Below, piece after piece: positions 1-8,848 of a stretch of 41,607 bases of DNA (position 1 is its first letter; each line of letters begins with the position of its first letter). This DNA is from Planctomyces sp. (lineage in GTDB: Bacteria; Planctomycetota; Planctomycetia; Planctomycetales; Planctomycetaceae): the NCBI GenBank assembly GCA_016795105.1, contig JAEUIH010000063.1, positions 1 through 41,607 on the forward strand, given 5' to 3'. A program made the position numbers and the translations under genes. The notes beneath the pieces were generated by a model. That model saw only the letters and a program-made list of their open reading frames with translations, was not told where the DNA came from and did no database searches.

Positions 1-327
1 TGTGATGGCAAGCTGCGACTTGCCACCGACCTGCTTGAGATTCCCGCCGAACTGATCGCAGAAGCATACCGTTTGAGGTGGCTCATTGAGTTATTCTTTC
101 GAATGATCAAGCAGTTGCTGCGCTGTCGGCATCTGCTGAGCACACACCAGAACGGGGTCGAGATTCAGACCTACATGGCGATCATCGCCTGCCTGTTGAT
201 TCTGATTTACACGGGCCGCTCACCCACAAAGCGAACTTTTGAGATGATCTGCCTCTATCTGTCGGGCTGGGCATCGCTCGAAGAATTGGAACGGCATATC
301 GCAAAATTAAAAGCTGCCACGAAGTAG
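1..327 (+). CDS. IS4-family transposase, C-terminal part (5' end outside window)
   Basis: An open frame runs from base 1 to a TAG stop at 325-327 (108 residues visible). It contains the IS4-family catalytic signature Y-(2)-R-(3)-E-(6)-K, read here as YRLRWLIELFFRMIK, around residues 24-38. The E is the third acidic residue of the DDE triad. After it come the usual helical tail segments. The first two acidic residues must lie upstream of the window, so whether the complete gene is intact is unknown. The family and the cut-and-paste role are established knowledge. Confidence 0.85.
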   Translation, partial: CDGKLRLATDLLEIPAELIAEAYRLRWLIELFFRMIKQLLRCRHLLSTHQNGVEIQTYMAIIACLLILIYTGRSPTKRTFEMICLYLSGWASLEELERHIAKLKAATK

Positions 328-488
328 GGTACCCGCACGCTATGCGTGCCGGAGTGCTTGATGCTGCGCGCTTGGTAAATCCGCCATGCTGACGTCGCAA
401 AATCTCGCGAGCGACTCGCATCCGACAGCGGAAATCAACACAATTCCACCCCAAATCGATTAACTGCAATCGAAGTGCCGAACACTAT
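1..488 (+). mobile_element. IS4-family insertion sequence, right-hand part only
   Basis: The window opens inside an IS4-type transposase and continues about 155 bp past its stop codon to the point where the neighbouring serine-hydrolase gene loses family similarity. The right boundary (about 485-488) is inferred from that loss of homology. I could not confirm a terminal inverted repeat because the left end lies outside the window. The segment holds no other gene. Confidence 0.6.
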
Positions 489-1192
489 TGGGTTTGACTC
501 ATTTCCAGTGGATCAAAGATCCGAGTCTTCAGAAACTCGTCAAACGACTTCCCCGAAACCACTTCAACAATCCGTCCCGCAACGCTGAGTCCCGGACCGT
601 ATTGCCAGCGAGTTCCCGGTTCAAATGCGAGCTCAGATCGAGCCAGTTCGTGAACTGTGTTGGCAAGGGTTCCGATGTTACGCTGGTCACTGACAAGTCC
701 ATTTGTATGAGTAAGACAGTCTCGGACAGTAATTTGGCGTTTGGGTCGAACCTTACCAGCCAGCATAGTGTCATCAAATTCAGGCAAATATGTGGCGACC
801 GGCTCATCAAGACTGATCTTCTTTTCGTCCCATAGAATCATGACTGCCGCTGCTGTCACAGGCTTCGTCATCGACGCGATTGCAAACACAGAATCCGACG
901 TCATCGGAACACTGGCTTCCAAATCCGATTTGCCCACAGCTGCGTGATGGATGACCTTTCCTTGATGCGAGACCAGCGTGACCGCACCTGCGATGCTGCC
1001 GTCGCGAACGAATTGCTCCATACGGGCTGCAATTTGGTCGTCGATTTTGGCTGCAGCCTTATCCTGCTGATAGCCAGCGACAAAGTCATTGACACCAAAC
1101 ACGCAAAGAATTGCACCAAAAGCCGACACCAAATGCCGGAGCATTGGGGCGCAGAAACTGCAGCGGTCGTGAATAGTCTGTCCAGGTTTCAT
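485..1192 (-). pseudogene. Beta-lactamase-fold serine hydrolase (class C/EstB type), 3'-truncated
   Basis: The product is 235 residues against roughly 380-420 for the family. An N-terminal hydrophobic stretch (about 18-40) is a likely signal or anchor. The nucleophile motif S-x-x-K is present as SMTK (S107-K110). The second motif sits at Y198 as YGP instead of the common Y-x-N/S. The frame stops just after the FDPLEMS segment, where family members continue for about 150 residues including the K/H-T-G motif. The stop appears to come from adjoining insertion-sequence DNA. The gene starts 3 bp after the stop of the upstream cytochrome gene, so it is the last gene of that minus-strand operon. Such enzymes act on peptides or esters in the periplasm. 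This copy is probably non-functional. Confidence 0.75.
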
Positions 1193-1195
1193 CGA

Positions 1196-4100
1196 TTATC
1201 GCTCCTTGTCGGTATCAGCCAGTTTATGAATCGTATTGTGGATCAGGCCGGAGACGTTTGCCCCTTCAGCCGTCTTCCATTGATAGCGAATGGACATGCA
1301 CCACGTGCCTGAAAGCTCGGGGACATCCAGATCGACTGTCACACCGTCGCTCCGCAAGCCAGCAGATCGCACCTGCAAACGTCGCTCATTCAGATGTGGA
1401 GACCCGTAGTTTTCCGATCGCGTCAGGTCCCACACCTCGATTTGAATATTCTTGATATCTGTCAGCGACGCCGGATCCAATGGCTCAGACATGCGAAGCG
1501 TCAGTCGACCAGTCGCAACGTGAAGCTCCAGAGGTAAGCACACTGGTTTCGATGTTCGGCGAATCCGATAGAATCCTCCAGGATGTGTTGCATTTCCGGC
1601 CCATGCAAACATACCGCACAGATACAACTGCCCGTCGGCAGGATGGAATCTGCCCCGCATAACACCTGTCGGGAACGTTGGAACAGGCAATTCAATCATG
1701 CCACCCTGAACAACTCCATCAATGTGTTCGTGTGGCACTACGAACACTTTTCCATAACCATAAGAAAGATTGAGCAACGAACCTTTCAGTGGAGCCCACT
1801 GATCACTCTCGACCCACAGGAGCTCGGCCGGAGATCGATCAAAGGCGTTCGTGATCCAGCACAGCGGGGGTTCCATTGCCGAATCAGCTTCATCCGTCCT
1901 GTCATGGTACCCAAACATATTGCCATAGAACTTCGGCTGACCGTCATCCGACAGTGTCACCCAGTTGATTCGGTTCTTCGGGTTCCAGTGGCCTTCCTGA
2001 TCCGTCACGATGAACGATCCATCTGGATTCAGGCAGACACCATTCGCAGCTCGAAATCCGTTGGCAATGATGTCGGTCTTAGCTCCATCCGGAGAGACTC
2101 TCAACAAGGTCCCGTGATGCGGTACAAGGGCGGTTAAGGCGTGTCGAGCTGACTTTGCATAGTAAAAATTTCCTGCAGCGTCCCGCTGAAGGCCCATTGC
2201 AAACTCATGAAAATGCTCTGTGACCTGATGGTCGTTGTTGAAGCACTCATAATAGTCGGTCTCCAGGTCACCATTCAGATCATTCAGGATGACCAACTGA
2301 TCTCGACAGGTGAGATAGATTCGACCGTCAACGATCTTCAGCCCGAGAGGCTGAAAGAGCCCGGAGGCAATCCGCTTCCACTTCAGCATTTCCTGTTTTG
2401 GCTGCCTGAGTCCAGTCACCAGCCAGACATCACCGTCCCAGGAACAGATGGCCATTTGGTCTGAATCAGCGAAGAAGTCCAGTCCCGTCAGTCGCAACTG
2501 AGCAAACCAGGGATTGTCGGTTGGCGGGTTCAGGAAATCGACAGCAAAAGGTCCCTGATCGTTGCCGAGCTGTATGCCGGCCGTGAGAACTTCAGGCCAG
2601 CGAGGAGAGCCTCCACGCGTCAGTTCACTCGGAATCACCTCCGGCATTTGTCGCACTGTCTCTTCAATTTTCAGGTACTCTGCATGATCCTCGCTGTCTG
2701 GTTTCATCAGTCGTGTCATCCAGAGACTGAGTCGAAGCGGATCGCTACCTGAAGGTATGTCAAGCAGAATCCGTCCCGATTCATCGTATCTCCATTGAAC
2801 TCCTGCAACGGTAGCACGAAGTCCAAGCGCCAGCGAACCCCGTTCGTGACCCGCTAGTGCAACGTCGGAAGGGATCGCTCGCAACGAATCACCCGCCTCT
2901 GTTGGCGGGTCGCCCGCTTTTTCGGTGATCGCACTGTCGGAGTTCTCGAGATTCCAGAGTACCAGTGGCTTGTTCGATTCTACCGGAAGGAAATCGTCCT
3001 TCTGTAATGCGGATAACTCTGCAGATTCGAGTCGACGCGAATAGAAAGCAACAGAGGAAAGGTCACCGGTGAACTGTGATGGCTCCGGAAAATTCTCTGA
3101 TGCATATCCGAGTCGAATGACGGAATCGGCCAGGGATTTGTTTGCTCGAAGGGTTCCCTGGGCATCTCGTCGTCCATCGATAAAAAGCCGGACTTCGCCG
3201 CTTTCGTGATTCCATGTGACGGCAACGTTGTGCCAGTTGCCGTCGTTGACAGTGCGTCGTGATGTGACAGCTCCGACCCAGCCGACATCAAATACAAGCT
3301 TGCCGTCTCGAACAAACAGCGCCTTTGCATCCGGCACCCACGGGCCCTTTCGAGCGGCCTGCGAAAAGATCGTTCCGCCTTCGGTCGTTCGCAACTTTGC
3401 AGTCACCGTGAAATCGGCAGAATCAAGGTTGAGGGTTTCGCCACCTTCGATGACCCAGGAGCGTTTCCCGGCGTGAAGTGACTTCTTCGGTTCAACAGCC
3501 GCAACGTCTGAGTTCTGCGTCTGCAATACGCGAGCAGAATCAGTCTGTTGCAGTTCTGAAACGACGTCTGTCTCGCCATTCAGAGTCCGCACAATAAGGG
3601 GCTGACTGTTCACGGGCTCGGTGGCAACGACCAGCGTCAGCGGTTTCGGACGAGCCCCAAGTTCGAGGTGACGTACCATGACGGGAGGTGCTGAATCTTC
3701 GTCAGAGCCAGTGTTCGGCTGGCTTTCCGGAACCAATCCGCCTGCATTCAGCAGTGATTCTGACGTCTCCAGCACCGATGTCGTACCAACCTGATAGGAC
3801 ATAACAGTTCGCGGACCATTTGCATAAGTTCCGCGGAATGCGACCCAGTCGCGGGGCAGAGGGCCGTATGGTCGGCCGTCGCGGGCCAGTGGACGTGGAT
3901 CCTCGAGAGAGCCTGTTTCAGGATGCGCCCATCCGGGGCCCGGAGGATTTGACGTCATCAGTTCTCCGGAGATCTTTGGATGTGCTCCATGGCGACCATC
4001 GAAGTGAATTCCGGCCCAGTCAATGAAGCCGTCGCCATGCCAGAATCCAGCCATCCGAAATGTATCATGATCAAAGACCTGCCATGCGCGACCGCGTGAA

Positions 4101-5224
4101 ACGCCGCCAGGGCCAAAGTCCAGACGAGTGGCAATCCCCTTGAATGCAAGGTTGCCCGGTTCGATTTCAAACGTTCCCGTCATTGAGGGGCCGTAATCCA
4201 TCGCGACCCACGGTTCGATTGCAGATGGTTCCGGCCCAGTGGTGTCGCCAATCGGAAGTCGAGAGAGATAGTCGGCATCGAGCGACGAATAGTATGCCTG
4301 CTGGTATCCCTTGAAATAGGCTTCACGAATGTAGTAAATGACATCGTACTTTTGTCTTGGCACCATCCAGTTCTGAGGCACCATAAAGCCAAACCCATGC
4401 GTCAATGTTCGATACATGGAAAGCGGGTCACTTCCGTTCCTGAGTTTTGCCTGAGCAAACCTTGGAGACTGAGGAAGTGAACCCTGTCTGTCGTGTGTCC
4501 CGTGACAATTCGCACAGACTCTAAGATAAATCGCCTCGCCGCGATTGAAACTCTCTTTATCCCACGACTCAATCAGAGTCCGATGATCGAGGTGCGACTC
4601 ATATTCTGGTATCGGTGCTGCTGCAATCAATCGAGGATCAGGCCGAAGTTCCTGAGCTCGCTGCGGTCCGCCAGAGCGAAGCTCCATCAGATAGCGAACG
4701 AGGTCAAGAAACTGTTGTCGGCTGGAAAGTTGCTGGATTTGTCCGGCTGGCATGCTCGACACTGCAGATACAGTCCGATCTTCAATGTCCGACTTTGAGA
4801 GCACCACATTCGGAAGTCCCGGCAGAGTTTCCCGAAGCGTAAGTTGAGTGTCCGTTTCCGCAATCACAAATCCCTGAATCACTCGCCCTTCTGTTGTTGA
4901 TATGGACTCAACCTGAAATTCCTTACGAATGATTTTCGAGGGATTCAGAATGGACTCCACAAGATGAGCATCTGTCGTCTCGGCACTCAGTCGCGTCAGG
5001 TCAGGCGCAACTCCTGGGTCCGGAGGATCCTGAACATGGCATCGTGAACATGCCATCTGCCGTTGAAAGAAAACAATCGCGCCGCGCTGAGCATCTCCAT
5101 CACGGCGGGCATCATCGGCGATCAACTCCGGGCGGCGACTGCTATATTCAGCTTGCCAGTCACTGCCGGACTGTGCCAGTCCAATGCTGATGCTCAGTGT
5201 CGCAAAAAAGAACTGAATCATCAC
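1196..5224 (-). CDS. Giant secreted c-type cytochrome with DUF6797, LamG-like and beta-propeller domains
   Basis: This is a 1,342-residue exported protein of a planctomycete type. A signal peptide (about 1-18) precedes a first haem site CSRCH (C59-H63) in a Pirellula/Verrucomicrobium-type haem-binding domain that ends with the typical MPxGxxxxL segment. A second CANCH site lies near residue 240. Next come a DUF6797-like block (DYGPSMTGTFE), a concanavalin/LamG-like domain (about 600-740) and an NHL/sugar-dehydrogenase-like propeller (about 880-1230) with an NGVCLNPDGSF blade. The start is GTG at 5224 or ATG at 5221. Either overlaps the upstream stop codon (GTGATGA), so the two genes are translationally coupled. 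Such proteins are thought to pass electrons from extracellular sugar or polymer oxidation. The substrate here is unknown. Confidence 0.85.
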   Translation of the reverse strand: MMIQFFFATLSISIGLAQSGSDWQAEYSSRRPELIADDARRDGDAQRGAIVFFQRQMACSRCHVQDPPDPGVAPDLTRLSAETTDAHLVESILNPSKIIRKEFQVESISTTEGRVIQGFVIAETDTQLTLRETLPGLPNVVLSKSDIEDRTVSAVSSMPAGQIQQLSSRQQFLDLVRYLMELRSGGPQRAQELRPDPRLIAAAPIPEYESHLDHRTLIESWDKESFNRGEAIYLRVCANCHGTHDRQGSLPQSPRFAQAKLRNGSDPLSMYRTLTHGFGFMVPQNWMVPRQKYDVIYYIREAYFKGYQQAYYSSLDADYLSRLPIGDTTGPEPSAIEPWVAMDYGPSMTGTFEIEPGNLAFKGIATRLDFGPGGVSRGRAWQVFDHDTFRMAGFWHGDGFIDWAGIHFDGRHGAHPKISGELMTSNPPGPGWAHPETGSLEDPRPLARDGRPYGPLPRDWVAFRGTYANGPRTVMSYQVGTTSVLETSESLLNAGGLVPESQPNTGSDEDSAPPVMVRHLELGARPKPLTLVVATEPVNSQPLIVRTLNGETDVVSELQQTDSARVLQTQNSDVAAVEPKKSLHAGKRSWVIEGGETLNLDSADFTVTAKLRTTEGGTIFSQAARKGPWVPDAKALFVRDGKLVFDVGWVGAVTSRRTVNDGNWHNVAVTWNHESGEVRLFIDGRRDAQGTLRANKSLADSVIRLGYASENFPEPSQFTGDLSSVAFYSRRLESAELSALQKDDFLPVESNKPLVLWNLENSDSAITEKAGDPPTEAGDSLRAIPSDVALAGHERGSLALGLRATVAGVQWRYDESGRILLDIPSGSDPLRLSLWMTRLMKPDSEDHAEYLKIEETVRQMPEVIPSELTRGGSPRWPEVLTAGIQLGNDQGPFAVDFLNPPTDNPWFAQLRLTGLDFFADSDQMAICSWDGDVWLVTGLRQPKQEMLKWKRIASGLFQPLGLKIVDGRIYLTCRDQLVILNDLNGDLETDYYECFNNDHQVTEHFHEFAMGLQRDAAGNFYYAKSARHALTALVPHHGTLLRVSPDGAKTDIIANGFRAANGVCLNPDGSFIVTDQEGHWNPKNRINWVTLSDDGQPKFYGNMFGYHDRTDEADSAMEPPLCWITNAFDRSPAELLWVESDQWAPLKGSLLNLSYGYGKVFVVPHEHIDGVVQGGMIELPVPTFPTGVMRGRFHPADGQLYLCGMFAWAGNATHPGGFYRIRRTSKPVCLPLELHVATGRLTLRMSEPLDPASLTDIKNIQIEVWDLTRSENYGSPHLNERRLQVRSAGLRSDGVTVDLDVPELSGTWCMSIRYQWKTAEGANVSGLIHNTIHKLADTDKER

Positions 5225-5784
5225 TTGTTATCCTGTTCGTGTATGCTGATTCCGGGCAGCCCGTCGATGCTGGTTCGATTCTTTGATGCCTGATAGTCGG
5301 CTAGCTCCTTTGTGGATTTCTTCTCGGCCCACTGGACCAGCGTCTTCCGGTCACCTTGATAGTCGTAAAGAGGGACACCGTAACCACATGACCGGGAAAC
5401 TCGAGTCACATCAATCAAAATGATGCTGCGAATTCCGGGCAGTTTGGGGAACTTCTCTGCCAAAGCTTCGAAACGGTCGTCGTCCGGGAATATTGCTTCC
5501 CCATGGCCGTGGAGTCGGACAATCTGCGGAGCTCCCGTGAATGCCGAAAACATCAGGACGATCCGGCCGTTCTCGCGAAGGTGAGCGACCGTCTCAATGC
5601 CGCTCCCAACAAGATCGAGATAGGCCACCTGAAGCGGATGCAGGATTCGAAATGCATCCAGTCCCTTTGGCGAACAGTTAATAAAGCCATCGTCGCCGAG
5701 GGGAGCTGTTGCCACCACGAACATCTTCTGTTCAGAAATCCAGTCTTTCAGCTCTTCGGAAATTTCACTAAAAGTTTTACCCAT
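5221..5784 (-). CDS. Pyridoxamine 5'-phosphate oxidase-family (split-barrel) flavoprotein
   Basis: The product is 187 residues. The N-terminal half (F22-H92) has the PNPOx-like split-barrel pattern: MFVVATAP, then DGFINCSPKGLDAFRI, then a YLDLVGSGIETVAHLRENGRIVLMF strand-helix segment, typical of the branch annotated as pyridoxamine 5'-phosphate oxidase family. These proteins bind FMN, haem or F420, and actual PNP oxidase activity is unlikely for this branch. It is first in the minus-strand operon and overlaps the start of the cytochrome gene by 1-4 bases. It is transcribed divergently from the HpaI-like aldolase across a 92-bp gap containing a 13-bp direct repeat. Confidence 0.85.
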   Translation of the reverse strand: MGKTFSEISEELKDWISEQKMFVVATAPLGDDGFINCSPKGLDAFRILHPLQVAYLDLVGSGIETVAHLRENGRIVLMFSAFTGAPQIVRLHGHGEAIFPDDDRFEALAEKFPKLPGIRSIILIDVTRVSRSCGYGVPLYDYQGDRKTLVQWAEKKSTKELADYQASKNRTSIDGLPGISIHEQDNK

Positions 5785-5819
5785 GTTCGCCTAAAGTTTC
5801 GTTTCGGGGCCAAAATCAG

Positions 5820-5848
5820 CGTTCAGATTCTTTAACGTTCAGATTCTT
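5820..5848. repeat. 13-bp direct repeat in divergent promoter region
   Basis: CGTTCAGATTCTT occurs at 5820-5832 and again at 5836-5848, a 16-bp period. It lies between the divergent PNPOx-family gene (start 5784) and the HpaI-like gene (start 5877). The spacing is near one and a half helical turns. It could be a tandem regulator site or a simple slippage duplication. No regulator gene is adjacent. Confidence 0.5.
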
Positions 5849-5876
5849 CAATACAGTGAATCGTAAGGGTTTATCC

Positions 5877-6629
5877 ATGAAATGGATTGATCGAGCACGA
5901 CTTCAGTCAGACGTTCTGGCAGGAACATTCCTGAATCTTGGTTCAGCAACCTCCGTTGAAATCGCAGCATCCACAGGATTTGACTGGGTCCTTATTGATC
6001 TTGAACACGGTTCCGGAAGTTTTTCGGACCTTCGATCTCAGCTACTGGCTGCTGCTGCCGGTCAGGCGGCTCCCATCGTCCGTATCCCATCAGTGGACGC
6101 TGATATTGTCAAGTTCGTGATGGATAGTGGTGCTGCGGGAATCATGTTCCCGTATGTGAGCAGCGCAGAGGATGCCGCCCGGGCCGTCGATTTTATGAAG
6201 TATCCTCCTGACGGAAATCGGGGTGTTGCCGGCATCATTCGTGCCACCGATTTTGGCCGAAACTGGGCAAAGTACTTTGCAGAAGCCAACGCCCGCAGTC
6301 TGGTCATTGTGCAAATCGAAACACCGGAAGCTGTGGATGCAGCAGATGAAATCGCGGCTGTGCCGGGAGTCGATGTACTCTTCGTTGGCCCTCTTGATCT
6401 GTCCGTGAATCTCGGCGCTCCCAACAACTTTACAACGCCGAAGTTTAACGAATGTCTTAGTCGCGTCGCTGCCGCATGTCGACGTCTCGATAAGACTGCC
6501 GGAATTCTCTCACGTCCGGAACTTGTCCGACAACATCGAGACATGGGATTGAGTTTCCTGGCACTCGGCTCTGATACCGGAGCAATCATCAGCGGCATGC
6601 AACAAAACCTAAAGGCGATTCGAGAGTAA
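5877..6629 (+). CDS. HpcH/HpaI-family class II aldolase
   Basis: A 250-residue cytoplasmic enzyme of the HpcH/HpaI aldolase/citrate-lyase-beta family. These are metal-dependent aldolases acting on 2-keto-3-deoxy or 4-hydroxy-2-oxo acids and releasing pyruvate. Family signatures include the WVLIDLEHG segment near residue 30 with the catalytic-base His, the metal-ligand Glu in VQIETPEAV, and the second ligand Asp in GPLDLSVNLG. The length matches the family. I chose ATG at 5877 (AAGGG upstream) over an in-frame GTG at 5856 because homologues begin near MKWID. The exact substrate cannot be read from sequence. The next gene lies 36 bp downstream on the same strand. Confidence 0.9.
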   Translation: MKWIDRARLQSDVLAGTFLNLGSATSVEIAASTGFDWVLIDLEHGSGSFSDLRSQLLAAAAGQAAPIVRIPSVDADIVKFVMDSGAAGIMFPYVSSAEDAARAVDFMKYPPDGNRGVAGIIRATDFGRNWAKYFAEANARSLVIVQIETPEAVDAADEIAAVPGVDVLFVGPLDLSVNLGAPNNFTTPKFNECLSRVAAACRRLDKTAGILSRPELVRQHRDMGLSFLALGSDTGAIISGMQQNLKAIRE

Positions 6630-6665
6630 ATTCCTAAATCGCAGTGCTCGAGGCGGAATTGACTT

Positions 6666-7844
6666 ATGACAAAAGCGGATCAGTCCAAAAAGAAGTCGTC
6701 GGGAACGGGGCTCGGATGCGGCGTTCTATTCCTGACTCCGTTTGCCGGCGTCGCGGTCGTGATGGGCTGGTTCTACGTGACAACGCTCATTGATATCGTC
6801 GATTCCGGCAACTGGGTCGAGGTTCCGGCATGGATTGAGGACACTCGCCTGATTTCTGACATCGACTCGGATTCCACAACGTATCGCACAACTGCAAACT
6901 ACAGGTACGAGTATCGGGGTGTGACATATCACGGAACTCGAGTCAGCTTTTCGAAAGGCAGTGACAATATCGGAAGCTTCCATCAGGATATTCATGCGGA
7001 GCTATCCAAACACATGAATGAGCGAACGGCCTTTCGATGTTACGTCAATCCAGATGCTCCTTCAGAGTCGATCCTGTATCGAACAATCCGTGTCAGTATG
7101 CTGATCTTCTACAGCATCTTTATCCTTGCGTTCGGGACGGTGGGGATCGGCGGTCTCAGCCACGTACTTTCCTTGATTTCCCTGAATCGACGCGTCCGCA
7201 GTCAGGCGTTGATCTATCCCGATGCACCGTGGCTATGGAACCCTGAACACGCCGATGGAAGATTCAAACCAAAATCTCCAAAAGGTCTTCTGTATTTCTC
7301 AATCGTGTTCAATCTGCTCGCATGGGGCCCATTTCTGGCAGCCCCAACCCAGATGCTGCAATCATTGCCGACTCAGCTCTTCGCACTCGCACCCGTCACA
7401 GGATTTGCCTTGTTCTGGTATGCATCCGCTCAATTCCGACAACGCCTGAAGTACGGAGTTGTTCAGCTTCGAATTGAACCCTGGCCTTATTCTCCCGGCG
7501 AACGTCTCATCGGGTATCTTGAGTTTCCAGGAGCACTTCCGTATTTCAGTGAACTGCAGGTGAAGTTAGTTGTGACATCTTCACAGCCCGCGATGAAGAC
7601 GTCTCAAACACTCTTCGATGAATCCAGGACAATCACTGCCGGAGACATGTCCACGGCATTTGAATTTTCTCCGCCAGGTTCGTTGCCATTCAGCACGTCG
7701 CAGAGTCAATTTCCAATGACCAGTCATGCCCTCCAAACCGACACAGTGGTCTGGATCATCGAGGTCTCTGGTGCCGATGGATCTCAAGGTAAGGTCTTTC
7801 ATACCACCTATGAAATCGCAACGTTTCCGCAACGAACAGCCTGA
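6666..7844 (+). CDS. DUF3592-type membrane protein
   Basis: A 392-residue protein of unknown function. One membrane segment (about 17-40) precedes an extracytoplasmic DUF3592-like beta domain: W-x-E-x-P-A-W-I-E, then YRYEYRGVTYHGTRVSF, then CYVNPDAPSESIL. A second hydrophobic segment follows at about 142-168 and a hydrophobic pair at about 215-250. A soluble beta-rich C-terminal domain has no motif I recognise. DUF3592 proteins occur widely in bacteria without an assigned role. It may be cotranscribed with the upstream aldolase gene. It converges with the downstream regulator, with 9 bp between the two stop codons. Confidence 0.8.
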   Translation: MTKADQSKKKSSGTGLGCGVLFLTPFAGVAVVMGWFYVTTLIDIVDSGNWVEVPAWIEDTRLISDIDSDSTTYRTTANYRYEYRGVTYHGTRVSFSKGSDNIGSFHQDIHAELSKHMNERTAFRCYVNPDAPSESILYRTIRVSMLIFYSIFILAFGTVGIGGLSHVLSLISLNRRVRSQALIYPDAPWLWNPEHADGRFKPKSPKGLLYFSIVFNLLAWGPFLAAPTQMLQSLPTQLFALAPVTGFALFWYASAQFRQRLKYGVVQLRIEPWPYSPGERLIGYLEFPGALPYFSELQVKLVVTSSQPAMKTSQTLFDESRTITAGDMSTAFEFSPPGSLPFSTSQSQFPMTSHALQTDTVVWIIEVSGADGSQGKVFHTTYEIATFPQRTA

Positions 7845-7853
7845 CTTGCCAGC

Positions 7854-8726
7854 CTATTCAACTTTGCGAGGTCGAATAGTGTTGGCAAAAGCTTCCAGAT
7901 GTCGGAAATTGTCACAGAACGTTGTGTAGCGAATGTGTTGTCGAACATCCGCCGTCAGGCCCTGGCCTCCAACCACAAGAGCCGCACCCACCGCGCGCGC
8001 TTCATCAAACAGAAGATTGAAGTTGGCAATAAACCGATCCATGTCTCGCACTGAAGTGACACTCACCCACATTAACGCAGGGCGATCCGACTGGAGTGCT
8101 CGGTTCAACGCATCAAATGGAAGCATGTTTCCAAGGGACATCGCTCGCCAACCCGCATCCCTGAGCACAAGTTCCGCCATCCCCGTCGCCAGTGTGTACG
8201 GATCGCCATCAATGGTCCCTCCAATCGCGATCGGACCATCCTGCGGACCCGGGCCAACCGCTCGGCGAAGCTCATGAATCACACGTGAACACGTTTCACA
8301 GGCTCGACGTTCCTGGAAGACTTCAATCTCACCGCATCTCCACAGATCACCGATCTGATGAAATACCGGGGTAATGATATTGTCGCAGATTTTTGCAACG
8401 GACATCCCCGAGATAAACACATCCAGGATAATGCGTCGAGCCAGCAGTTCATCTCCGGCAACCATGGCACGACGAAAATCAGCGTTGGCGGCTTCTTCAT
8501 TCGCAGGCTGAGCTCCAATTCCTTCCGGAAGACCGATCGCCTCCGGATGAGGCAAGCTCTTACCTTCGCCGCGAATGTAATTCAGCACAGAATCCAGCGA
8601 CAACCTGCGATGGCCGCCAGCTGTCTTCTCAGCCCGAATCAACCCTCTGTCCACCCAGCGTTTCAGCGACGATTCGCTCACACCAATCGCGATTGCCACA
8701 TCTTTGGGAGAGAAAAAGTCACTCAC
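7854..8726 (-). CDS. CarH/LitR-like MerR-HTH + B12-binding-domain regulator with lost cobalamin ligands
   Basis: A 290-residue transcription regulator. A MerR/excisionase winged helix (about 4-52: SPKDVAIAIGVSESSLKRWVDRGL, then TAGGHRRL) is followed by a B12 cap four-helix domain (about 82-160) and a Rossmann B12-binding domain (about 164-285). In Thermus CarH the adenosylcobalamin photosensor uses W-x9-E-H, a His after that Trp, and the lower ligand His in D/E-x-H-x-x-G. Here W129-x9-E139 is kept, but the following residue is R140. R130 replaces the Trp-adjacent His, and the lower-ligand motif reads D-P-Y177-T-L-A. Cobalamin binding is therefore doubtful. I chose GTG at 8726 (AGGTGG upstream) over GTG at 8756. 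It is divergent from the lipid operon, which it probably controls. Confidence 0.85.
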   Translation of the reverse strand: MSDFFSPKDVAIAIGVSESSLKRWVDRGLIRAEKTAGGHRRLSLDSVLNYIRGEGKSLPHPEAIGLPEGIGAQPANEEAANADFRRAMVAGDELLARRIILDVFISGMSVAKICDNIITPVFHQIGDLWRCGEIEVFQERRACETCSRVIHELRRAVGPGPQDGPIAIGGTIDGDPYTLATGMAELVLRDAGWRAMSLGNMLPFDALNRALQSDRPALMWVSVTSVRDMDRFIANFNLLFDEARAVGAALVVGGQGLTADVRQHIRYTTFCDNFRHLEAFANTIRPRKVE

Positions 8727-8820
8727 GTCTGGAACCCACCTAAAAAATCTCAGCACACATCAATCATCACACACGGTGTTTGTAGTATCTCACATTTTGA
8801 TGTCCAGACTACATTTAGTC

Positions 8821-8848
8821 AAAAACGTTCAAACTTTTGAACGTTTTT
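8821..8848. promoter_or_regulatory. 28-bp palindrome, probable operator of the divergent regulator/lipid operon
   Basis: AAAAACGTTCAAA, then CT, then TTTGAACGTTTTT: two perfect 13-bp arms around a 2-bp centre. It lies in the gap between the divergent CarH-like gene and the FAD-oxidoreductase gene. A further half-site-like copy, AAAACGTTCA, lies at 8876-8885. MerR/CarH-type regulators bind as dimers or tetramers to such sites. The T-run could make it look like a terminator, but no gene ends here on either strand. Confidence 0.65.

Noticed and set aside
182-469. 95-codon frame on the minus strand
   Set aside because: It runs antisense to the transposase end, has no domain and shows low-complexity composition. 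Read as a shadow frame.
8821-8848. Factor-independent terminator
   Set aside because: The stem is AT-rich and the site lies between divergent gene starts, so no transcript needs to end here. An operator is the better reading.
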